DNA of 5,262 nt from Desulfobacteraceae bacterium. Its GTDB lineage: Bacteria; Desulfobacterota; Desulfobacteria; Desulfobacterales; Desulfosalsimonadaceae. A program made the position numbers and the translations under genes. Below are positions 1 to 5,262 of this stretch, one piece after another (position 1 is the stretch's first letter; the number at the start of each line of letters is the position of its first letter). The notes beneath the pieces are model-generated. The model did no database searches and was not told the DNA's origin. It saw only the letters and a list, made by a program, of their open reading frames with translations. Where the stretch lies: contig DAIEHU010000214.1 in assembly GCA_027353395.1 (NCBI GenBank), forward strand, positions 1 through 5,262, read 5' to 3'.

Positions 1-240
1 CCTGAAAATGCCGGCAACGGTTTTTCCGGAAATGAGGCCAGAGACAATGGCCATGAACTTCCCACGGGGAATCTGTCTTCCATTGTCACCCGGGCCGGCG
101 AAAAAAGCGAAATCCTTTGGTTTGACGCTGTGTTGAAAAATGAAGACGGGAAGGTCATCGGCCTGCTTGCCGTGGGCCAGGACATCACCCGGCAACGCAA
201 AAAAACGGGAACCCCCCACCCAGATCCAAAAACACAATGA
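1..240 (+). CDS. PAS-domain signalling protein, C-terminal fragment (5' end outside window)
   Basis: Frame 1 is open from the window edge to a TGA at 238-240, giving the last 79 residues of a protein. Residues about 33-67 match the end of a PAS domain with its PAC motif: EILWFDAVLKNEDGKVIG followed by a LLAVGQDIT strand and a basic RQRKK. The 'W..n.DG.v.G....g.DIT.r' pattern is the usual signature. PAS domains are cytoplasmic sensor or dimerisation modules of histidine kinases, cyclic-di-GMP enzymes and similar proteins. The stop comes only about 16 codons after DIT, so no kinase or other output domain follows. Any output domain must lie upstream, or this is a PAS-only protein. Neither other forward frame continues into a HisKA-like sequence. 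It converges on hslO with 34 bp between the stop codons. The overall function cannot be told from this fragment. Confidence 0.75.
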   Translation, partial: PENAGNGFSGNEARDNGHELPTGNLSSIVTRAGEKSEILWFDAVLKNEDGKVIGLLAVGQDITRQRKKTGTPHPDPKTQ

Positions 241-274
241 AGCCCGTTTATAATTATTTTTTACCGCCACATGT

Positions 275-1105
275 TCAGGCGGATGAATGTTCCCGCAAGT
301 CCTTTTTCGTGATCCGATACGCCTTTTTACAATATTCGCACACCAGTTCAACCGCATCTTCGCCCGGTGAAAACAAGGTTTCGCCGCTGGTCCGGATAAA
401 CTTCATCAAATTTTCCACCATCTGTTTTTTCGAACACCCGCATGCAAATCGCACCTTCCGGTCAGCCAGGCATTTGAAGCCGATCCGCTGGAATTCCATC
501 CGGATGGCCTCCGGATCGGTCATGGCTTTGGCCATCACCGCATTCAGCGCCGCAATGGTTTGTTCAAATGCTGCTTTCAAGTTTGACGGCTCTTCGCGCG
601 GCGACAGGGGCAATTGATGAAGCATAAATCCCTGATCACTGTCTTCCGATATCCATATCCGGCTGTTGACCTGATAGGACTGGGCCAGCACCTGGTTGAT
701 GACGCCGTCCATGCTCACTTCCCGCAGTTCAATGGTTGACTGGTAGGGCATCTCCCCATGGGGCGGAAACTTCAAAAGCCGGACCTGGCCGGTAATGCGG
801 AGCGCATCCAGGTTCAATTCATCGCTATACAGCATGCCCCGCATCAGCCCATCGGCGCTCATTTCGATTTTTAGGCGGAAATACGGGGTTTCCGAATCCA
901 CATAAAAACAGAAATACTCCCCTTGTTTTAAAAGCCCCAGCATGAGCTGAACGCTGAGGGCCGTTGACCGGAAACAGGCGAACGGGCCGGGTTTCAGGTT
1001 GTGCGTCAGGACCATATCCTGAATGAGCTTCTGGCCTTCCAGAAAGTACAGCGCGAATTTCTTTTCCTGATCAATAAACGTGTATAACCGGCTTTCATTA
1101 AGCAT
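275..1105 (-). CDS. hslO: Hsp33 family redox-regulated molecular chaperone
   Basis: Predicted 276-residue cytoplasmic holdase. In the Hsp33 family, oxidation by peroxide, HOCl or heat releases zinc, unfolds the C-terminal switch and exposes a client-binding surface. The diagnostic C-terminal zinc site is complete: C222-G-C224, 31 residues, then C256-E-Y-C259, i.e. CXC-X31-CXXC, within the family's usual X27-32. The N-terminal two-thirds (about 1-190) is a divergent Hsp33 core with the typical '..LLKQGE' and 'DGLMRGM' segments. I chose ATG at 1103-1105 because AAAGG (1114-1118, complement) sits 8 nt upstream. An in-frame ATG at 1148-1150 would add 15 residues (ILLLLKAVC-rich), but it lies only about 5 nt from the expected transcription start of the promoter at 1162-1190. 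Length is slightly under the roughly 290 of E. coli Hsp33. Stop is TGA at 275-277. Extra cysteines occur outside the zinc site. Confidence 0.88.
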   Translation of the reverse strand: MLNESRLYTFIDQEKKFALYFLEGQKLIQDMVLTHNLKPGPFACFRSTALSVQLMLGLLKQGEYFCFYVDSETPYFRLKIEMSADGLMRGMLYSDELNLDALRITGQVRLLKFPPHGEMPYQSTIELREVSMDGVINQVLAQSYQVNSRIWISEDSDQGFMLHQLPLSPREEPSNLKAAFEQTIAALNAVMAKAMTDPEAIRMEFQRIGFKCLADRKVRFACGCSKKQMVENLMKFIRTSGETLFSPGEDAVELVCEYCKKAYRITKKDLREHSSA

Positions 1106-1113
1106 GCAGACAG

Positions 1114-1118
1114 CCTTT
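1114..1118 (-). promoter_or_regulatory. Ribosome binding site deciding the hslO start
   Basis: AAAGG on the minus strand lies 8 nt before ATG 1103-1105. The upstream in-frame ATG (1148-1150) has only AGG with a 3-nt gap, which is too close, so this site favours the shorter Hsp33. Confidence 0.5.
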
Positions 1119-1161
1119 AACAACAGCAGAATTCGGTGCGATGAAAACATTTACCTGCGAA

Positions 1162-1190
1162 ACTATAAAATCAAACGAAAGCCTTGACAA
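1162..1190 (-). promoter_or_regulatory. Predicted sigma-70-type promoter of hslO
   Basis: On the minus strand, TTGTCA (1190-1185) and TATAGT (1167-1162) are separated by exactly 17 bp. Each box matches the consensus at 5 of 6 positions. Transcription would start near 1155, giving a leader of about 50 nt to the ATG at 1105. The -35 box lies on the same base pairs as the -35 box of the divergent sahR promoter. This is a prediction from sequence only. Confidence 0.5.
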
Positions 1191-1211
1191 GAAGGAAAAT
1201 ATTTATATTAT
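1184..1211 (+). promoter_or_regulatory. Predicted sigma-70-type promoter of the sahR-ahcY operon
   Basis: A consensus -35 TTGACA (1184-1189) is followed after 16 bp by TATTAT (1206-1211), a 5-of-6 match to the -10 consensus. Transcription would begin around 1218, inside the palindromic operator, leaving a leader of roughly 30 nt before the ATG at 1247. The surrounding stretch is strongly AT-rich. Repressor bound to the palindrome would physically clash with RNA polymerase here. Confidence 0.6.
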
Positions 1212-1233
1212 TATATCAAAATATCTTGATATA
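1212..1233. promoter_or_regulatory. Palindromic operator, predicted SahR-type binding site
   Basis: Arms TATATCAA (1212-1219) and TTGATATA (1226-1233) are exact inverted complements around a 6-bp centre. Counting the centre, 10 of 11 base pairs across the dyad are symmetric. The size and the TCAA-N6-TTGA core are typical of sites bound by ArsR-family winged-helix dimers. It directly abuts the -10 box of the sahR promoter, covers the expected start site, and ends 13 bp before the sahR ATG. That placement fits autorepression. Assignment to this particular regulator is inference from position and family. Confidence 0.72.
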
Positions 1234-1246
1234 CGGAAAAGTTAAT

Positions 1247-2185
1247 ATGATATGCCTCACTTATTTTAAAGCCCTGGCTGATGAAACCCGGGTCCGGCTG
1301 ATGCATATTCTCCTGCATCACGAACTCAGCGTGAATGAGATTGTGGCCCTTATGGGCATGGGCCAGTCCCGAATTTCCCGGCATCTGAAAATCCTGACGG
1401 ATTCCGGGATGATCGAATGCCGGAGGGACGGTGCCTGGGCGTTTTATTCAGCGGTTATCGCCGGCGACCCCGCCCGGTTTCTTCACGCTATCCGTCCTGT
1501 TTTTCAGGCGGAAGCCTTGTTGGCCGCCGACCTCAAAAAAGCGTCCGATCTGGTGAAGAACCGCGGCATCCAGTCCCGGAATTTTTTTAATTCCATTGCC
1601 GGCCAGTGGGATTCGCTTCAGCGAAAAGTGCTGGGAGATTTTGATTTAAACCGGGCCATCCTGGATTGCGTTCATGATTATATGGGAGAGGGGGCCGTCG
1701 GCCGAGGGTTTGCCGTGGATCTGGGATGCGGCACCGGACAACTGCTGCCCGGCCTTTCACAAAAAGCCGGGATTGTCGTGGGTATCGACAGTTCCCGGAA
1801 AATGCTCGACCAAGCGGAAAATCTGCTGAACCCGAACGCCTCAAATGTTGAACTGCGGCTGGGGGAGCTGGAGCATCTGCCGGTGGGCAACAGCGAGGCG
1901 GATCTCGCGGTCATGTCCATGGCCATGCACCATCTGGAGAGTCCGGAACGCGTGGCGGCTGAGGTTGCACGGATTCTGAAACAAAACGGGCTGTTCTTCA
2001 TCGCCGATTTTGACAAGCACACGGATGAGAGCTTAAGGGAAAAATACGGGGACCGGTGGCTGGGGTTTTCAGCCGATGAAATCCGAACCATTTTAAATAA
2101 TAGCGGGTTTGAAACGCTCGAAATAAAATCATTTCAATTACAGCAATCGATTCATTTAAACATTGCGGCAGCGAGGAAAAAATAA
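1247..2185 (+). CDS. sahR: SahR-like regulator: ArsR-type winged helix fused to a SAM-methyltransferase-like domain
   Basis: Predicted 312-residue cytoplasmic repressor. Residues 1-75 form an ArsR-type winged helix (FKALADETRVRLMHIL, recognition-helix segment GQSRISRHLKIL at 39-50, wing ECRRDGAWAFYSA). The spot where metal-sensing ArsR proteins carry ELCVC reads ELSVNEI, so a metal sensor is unlikely. Residues about 110-310 form a class I methyltransferase fold: motif I VDLGCGTG (157-164), acidic D181 in VVGIDSS, then LGELEHLP and ADLAVMSMAMHHL. This arrangement and the adjacent ahcY match SahR, a repressor of SAM-cycle genes released by S-adenosylhomocysteine in Deltaproteobacteria (established for Desulfovibrio alaskensis). 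ATG 1247 is the chosen start, with a weak GGAA 8 nt upstream. A TTG at 1184 in the same frame is the promoter -35 box. TAA is at 2183-2185. The alternative, an active methyltransferase with an HTH, cannot be excluded. Confidence 0.85.
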   Translation: MICLTYFKALADETRVRLMHILLHHELSVNEIVALMGMGQSRISRHLKILTDSGMIECRRDGAWAFYSAVIAGDPARFLHAIRPVFQAEALLAADLKKASDLVKNRGIQSRNFFNSIAGQWDSLQRKVLGDFDLNRAILDCVHDYMGEGAVGRGFAVDLGCGTGQLLPGLSQKAGIVVGIDSSRKMLDQAENLLNPNASNVELRLGELEHLPVGNSEADLAVMSMAMHHLESPERVAAEVARILKQNGLFFIADFDKHTDESLREKYGDRWLGFSADEIRTILNNSGFETLEIKSFQLQQSIHLNIAAARKK

Positions 2186-2196
2186 TGACTTACAAC

Positions 2197-2201
2197 GGAG
2201 G
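2197..2201 (+). promoter_or_regulatory. Strong Shine-Dalgarno site deciding the ahcY start
   Basis: A perfect GGAGG stands 7 nt before ATG 2209-2211. An in-frame ATG at 2185-2187 overlaps the sahR stop as TAATG and has a weaker GAGG (2173-2176), so it is a possible second, translationally coupled start that would add eight residues. Confidence 0.7.
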
Positions 2202-2208
2202 AACAGGA

Positions 2209-3633
2209 ATGGGTTTTCAGGAACTTGATTTAACGATGAAAAACAAAGTGGCGGACATGTCTCTGGCGGGACTCGGGCACAAGGATATGCAGCTTTCGGA
2301 ACGGGAAATGCCGGGACTCATGGCGATCCGGAATAAATACGGGGTTGAAAAGCCGCTAAAAGGGCTCAAAGTCATGGGCAGCCTGCACATGACGATTCAG
2401 ACCGCCATGCTCATTGATACGCTTTATGAATTGGGTGCGGACCTGCGGTGGGCCACCTGCAATATTTTTTCCACCCAGGACCATGCGGCGGCGGCCATCG
2501 CCGACAAGGGCACGGCGTCGGTATTTGCATGGAAGGGTGAAACACTGGAAGATTTCTGGTGGTGCACGGAAATGGCCCTGACCTGGCCGGACGGCAGCGG
2601 GCCGGATTTGATCGTGGATGACGGAGGGGACGCCACCCTCTTTGTCCACCAGGGCGTGAAGGTGGAAAGAGACCCGTCCCTGCTTGCGCAAACCTACACG
2701 AACCCGGATATGAAATGCCTCATGGACCGGCTCAAAATCTCTCATGAGCGCGATCCCGGACACTGGCAGCGGGTGGTGAAAAATATCAAAGGGGTTTCCG
2801 AGGAAACCACCACCGGCGTTCACCGGCTCTATCAACTGGCCAAAAACAACGAGCTGCTGTTTCCGGCCATCAACGTCAATGATTCGGTCACGAAATCCAA
2901 ATTCGACAATCTCTACGGGTGTCAGGAATCCCTGGCGGATGGCATCAAGCGGGCCACGGACATCATGCTGGCCGGAAAAATCGTGGTGATTTGCGGCTAT
3001 GGCGACGTGGGCAAGGGGTGCGCGGCATCCATGAAGGGATACGGCGCACGGGTGCTGATTACGGAAATCGACCCCATTTGTGCGCTCCAGGCGGCCATGG
3101 AAGGATTTGAAGTGACCACCATGGACGAGGCGGTCAAGACAGGCGATATTTTCGTCACCGCCACCGGTTGCTATCATGTGATCACCGGCGAACACATGGA
3201 GCAGATGAAGGACGAGGCCATTGTCTGCAATATCGGCCATTTCGACAATGAAATCAACATGGCCTACCTGTGGAATTCAAAGGAATGCACGGTCACAAAC
3301 ATCAAGCCCCAGGTTGACAAATGGCGGCTGAAATCCGGCCGGTCCATCATTGTGCTGGCCGAGGGCCGGCTCGTCAATCTCGGGTGCGCCACCGGGCATC
3401 CCAGTTTCGTCATGAGTAACTCCTTCACCAACCAGACCTTGGCCCAGATCGCCCTGGCCACCCAGAAACATGAAAACCAGGTCTATACCCTGCCCAAAAA
3501 GCTGGACGAGGAAGTGGCCCGGCTCCATCTGGAGCGGCTGGGCGTCAAACTGACCCGGCTGACCCAGGAACAGGCGGATTATTTAGGGGTTTCGGCGGAT
3601 GGACCTTATAAGCCGGATATTTACCGGTATTAA
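2209..3633 (+). CDS. ahcY: Adenosylhomocysteinase (S-adenosyl-L-homocysteine hydrolase)
   Basis: A 474-residue cytoplasmic NAD-dependent enzyme that reversibly splits S-adenosylhomocysteine into homocysteine and adenosine. It relieves product inhibition of methyltransferases and feeds methionine and SAM regeneration. By comparison with the human enzyme, the active-site residues are present: H60 (LHMTIQTA), D138 (DDGGD), E199 (SEETTTG), K229 and D233 (NDSVTKSKFDN), C238. The NAD-binding loop GYGDVGKG is at 263-270. The C-terminal KPDIYRY (468-474) supplies the Lys and Tyr that reach into the partner subunit's NAD site. About 36 extra residues between D138 and E199 are the insertion usual in the longer bacterial class. 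The start at 2209 is set by GGAGG 7 nt upstream. It follows sahR by 23 bp with no promoter between them, so it is almost certainly cotranscribed and controlled from the operator at 1212-1233. It appears intact and full length. Confidence 0.97.
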   Translation: MGFQELDLTMKNKVADMSLAGLGHKDMQLSEREMPGLMAIRNKYGVEKPLKGLKVMGSLHMTIQTAMLIDTLYELGADLRWATCNIFSTQDHAAAAIADKGTASVFAWKGETLEDFWWCTEMALTWPDGSGPDLIVDDGGDATLFVHQGVKVERDPSLLAQTYTNPDMKCLMDRLKISHERDPGHWQRVVKNIKGVSEETTTGVHRLYQLAKNNELLFPAINVNDSVTKSKFDNLYGCQESLADGIKRATDIMLAGKIVVICGYGDVGKGCAASMKGYGARVLITEIDPICALQAAMEGFEVTTMDEAVKTGDIFVTATGCYHVITGEHMEQMKDEAIVCNIGHFDNEINMAYLWNSKECTVTNIKPQVDKWRLKSGRSIIVLAEGRLVNLGCATGHPSFVMSNSFTNQTLAQIALATQKHENQVYTLPKKLDEEVARLHLERLGVKLTRLTQEQADYLGVSADGPYKPDIYRY

Positions 3634-3643
3634 ATGCATACGG

Positions 3644-3681
3644 AAAAGGTCATCGCGCCGGTTCTGGTTCGATGACCTTTT
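3644..3681. terminator. Rho-independent terminator, probably bidirectional
   Basis: AAAAGGTCATCG (3644-3655) pairs perfectly with CGATGACCTTTT (3670-3681) across a 14-nt loop. On the plus strand the stem ends in TTTT and continues CGTTT, 11 bp after the ahcY stop. The A-rich 5' arm gives the same TTTT tail on the minus strand, so it can also end transcription from the convergent EF-G gene, whose stop is at 3723. The U-tract is short (four, then interrupted), so efficiency is uncertain. Confidence 0.8.
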
Positions 3682-3722
3682 CGTTTAAAGCTCGTGAAAG
3701 GAACACTGTAACTGACCAGCGG

Positions 3723-5262
3723 TTACCTTTTATCAAAATGCGAAAACTGCATGGTGAAATTTCCCCGACCCTGGGAGGATGACCGCAGAGCGGTGGAATA
3801 CCCGAACATTTTTGACAACGGCACCACGGCATTGATCACCTGATTGCCCGCTTTGGCGGAAATGGATTCGATTTTCCCGCTCCGGGAGTTCAGGTCGCCG
3901 ATCACCTCGCCCATGAACGCATCCGGCACAAACACCTCCACTGCCATGATGGGTTCCAGAAGATAGGGCTCCGCTTTTTTAAACGCCTCCCGGCAGGCCA
4001 TGGATGCGCTCACGGTATAGGCTAGATCCGAGCCCAGGGAGTCTTTGTAAGATCCTCCGGTCAGCACCGCCTCCACATCCACCACCGGATACCCCATCAG
4101 ATGACCGTATTCCATTGCATCCTTCACCCCTTTTTCTATGGCGGGCATGTATATTGCCGGAATGGCGCCTTCGGGAATTCCGGAATGAAAACGGGTGCCG
4201 GCGCCTCTGGGAAGCGGTTTAATGGTCAATTCAACTTCCGCAAAATGCCGCTGCCCGGCCACTTCCTTCTCAAATACCGCGGAGGCCGTCGCCGGTTTCC
4301 CAACGGTCTCCCGATAGACGACCTGCGGCTTCCCCACATTCACGCTGGTACCCCACTCCCGCTGCATCCGGCTGACAATGACTTCCAGGTGCAGCTCCCC
4401 CATGCCGGACAGGATGGTCTGGCCAGTATCCTCATCCTGCCGCACCTGGAGGGTGGGATCTTCAGCCATCAGTTTCTCAAGCACCTGTTCGAGTTTTTCC
4501 TGATCAGAGTGGGTTTTGGGTTCAACTGAAATGGAAATCACCGGTTTGTGAAATTCCATCTTTTCTAGCAACACCGGGGAATCCGGATCACACAAGGTTT
4601 CTCCGGTGGAAGAGTCCTTGAGTCCCACCACGCCGACAATACTGCCCGCATCCGCTGATTCGATTCGCTCCCGCTTGTTGGCGTGCATCATCATAATCCG
4701 GGAAATTTTTTCTTTCTTCTTCCGGGAAGGATTGTACACATCCGCCCCGGATTTCAACTGCCCGCTGTATATCCGGACAAAGGAAAGTTTCCGGCCCTCT
4801 ATCATGGATACCTTAAATATCAAGGCCACCAAGGGACCGTTTTTCCGGACCGGGACTGGTATAAGATCACCCGTTTCCGGGTGATGCCCCTGAACCGGCG
4901 GCACGTCCACCGGACTAGGCAAATAGGCGAGAACGGCGTCCAAAAGCGGCTGAATGCCTTTGTTTTTAAGTGCGGCCCCGCACAAAACTGGTACCAGCTC
5001 AAGTTTCAGGGTCGCTTTCCGAATGGCTGCCGTCAACTGGTCCACCGATATGGGCGCTTCCTCAAGATAGGCATCCATAAGCGCGTCATCGGTTTCCGCC
5101 ACCCGTTCCACCAGCTTTTCCCGGTACGCATTCGCCTGATCCATCAAACGGGGGTCGATATCCATGCTGCGGATGTCGGTATCGGGGTTATCCGATTCCC
5201 ACATCATCTGCCGCATGGTCAGAAGATCGATGACGCCTTTAAAGCCGTCTTCCTGTCCCACC
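3723..5262 (-). CDS. Elongation factor G-like translational GTPase, non-canonical paralogue (5' end outside window)
   Basis: The C-terminal 513 residues or so are visible; the frame is open at the right edge, so the G1-G4 GTP-binding motifs lie outside. Numbering from the edge: end of the G domain with a GFKGVIDL segment (7-14) and the G5-like CGAALKNKG (94-102); domain II about 140-230 (KLSFVRIYSGQLKSG); domain III about 237-315 (SVEPKT, EDPTLQV, SGMGELHLEV); domain IV about 316-435; domain V about 436-512 (LLEPIMAVEV, GEVIGDLNSR, MFGYSTALRS). EF-G proteins move tRNA-mRNA on the ribosome or, in some paralogues, split ribosomes with RRF. Domain IV is unusual. The canonical tip SYHDVDSS reads SYKDSLGS, and the GQYGHV strand reads GQRHFAEV, which resembles recycling-type EF-G2. 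No tuf gene follows, so this is not the usual str-operon copy. I infer a second EF-G (perhaps spdEFG2-like). Stop is TAA at 3723-3725. Confidence 0.9.
   Translation of the reverse strand, partial: VGQEDGFKGVIDLLTMRQMMWESDNPDTDIRSMDIDPRLMDQANAYREKLVERVAETDDALMDAYLEEAPISVDQLTAAIRKATLKLELVPVLCGAALKNKGIQPLLDAVLAYLPSPVDVPPVQGHHPETGDLIPVPVRKNGPLVALIFKVSMIEGRKLSFVRIYSGQLKSGADVYNPSRKKKEKISRIMMMHANKRERIESADAGSIVGVVGLKDSSTGETLCDPDSPVLLEKMEFHKPVISISVEPKTHSDQEKLEQVLEKLMAEDPTLQVRQDEDTGQTILSGMGELHLEVIVSRMQREWGTSVNVGKPQVVYRETVGKPATASAVFEKEVAGQRHFAEVELTIKPLPRGAGTRFHSGIPEGAIPAIYMPAIEKGVKDAMEYGHLMGYPVVDVEAVLTGGSYKDSLGSDLAYTVSASMACREAFKKAEPYLLEPIMAVEVFVPDAFMGEVIGDLNSRSGKIESISAKAGNQVINAVVPLSKMFGYSTALRSSSQGRGNFTMQFSHFDKR

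Noticed and set aside
199..205. A7 homopolymer as a programmed or accidental frameshift in the PAS gene
   Set aside because: Both alternative frames stop soon after without any domain sequence, and hslO on the opposite strand leaves no room for one.
237..617. 126-codon forward frame starting ATGA-overlapped with the PAS gene stop
   Set aside because: It lies almost wholly antisense to the zinc-binding end of hslO, has no recognisable domain, and the opposite strand carries the clear family motifs.
1148..1150. Upstream ATG for hslO giving a 291-residue protein with a hydrophobic N-terminus
   Set aside because: It would sit about 5 nt from the predicted transcription start with a badly spaced Shine-Dalgarno, and Hsp33 is cytoplasmic with no need of a signal-like stretch; kept as a lower-ranked alternative.
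1247..1470. Arsenic or other metal-sensing ArsR repressor
   Set aside because: The metal-binding ELCVC motif is replaced by ELSVNEI and no resistance genes are nearby; the fused methyltransferase-like domain and ahcY point to SAH.
2186..2208. SAH riboswitch in front of ahcY
   Set aside because: Only 23 nt separate the two genes and the operon leader is about 30 nt, too short for the known SAH aptamer; regulation is better explained by the protein operator.
2356..3240. 294-codon reverse frame inside ahcY
   Set aside because: Long but a mirror of a highly conserved GC-rich coding region; composition rich in His, Gly and Arg without motifs, no ribosome binding site considered convincing, and ahcY is certain on the other strand.
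3708..3726. Second hairpin GTAAC-N9-GTTAC over the EF-G stop codon
   Set aside because: Five-base arms, weak and without a T-run; the 12-bp stem at 3644-3681 is a far better terminator.
4004..4884. Several forward frames of 72-142 codons within the EF-G region
   Set aside because: Shadows of the conserved EF-G reading frame; no homology-like motifs in their translations.

Overview
The window (GC-moderate, with one clearly AT-rich intergenic patch near 1160-1250) looks like chromosomal DNA of a Deltaproteobacterium (Desulfobacterota), probably a sulfate-reducer relative. The main reason is the adjacent pair of an ArsR-type regulator fused to a methyltransferase-like domain and S-adenosylhomocysteine (SAH) hydrolase. 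This is the architecture described for SahR-ahcY in Desulfovibrio-type bacteria. A divergent, stand-alone EF-G is compatible with that lineage. The organism call is inference; no rRNA or other marker is present.

Layout: 1-240 (+) is the C-terminal end of a PAS-domain signalling protein. Converging on it, 275-1105 (-) encodes an Hsp33 (HslO) redox chaperone. The 141-bp gap 1106-1246 is a divergent control region. It holds back-to-back promoters that share a -35 box, and a near-perfect 22-bp palindrome placed over the -10/start region of the rightward promoter. Rightward, 1247-2185 is the SahR-like regulator, followed after 23 bp by ahcY (2209-3633). A 12-bp-stem terminator (3644-3681) separates ahcY from the convergent 3723-5262 (-), the C-terminal two-thirds of a non-canonical elongation factor G that runs off the right edge.

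How it fits together: AhcY removes SAH, the inhibitory by-product of all SAM-dependent methylations. The regulator's C-terminal domain keeps the SAM/SAH-binding fold, and its N-terminal winged helix would bind the palindrome and block its own promoter. Accumulating SAH should release it and raise AhcY. This makes a compact autoregulated feedback switch on the activated-methyl cycle. The principle is known (SahR). What is specific here is the operator position, the shared -35 with hslO, and an intact methyltransferase motif I in a presumed sensor. The second item of interest is the EF-G: it carries Lys where canonical EF-G has the domain IV tip His, plus other domain IV changes, and so is probably a specialised paralogue.
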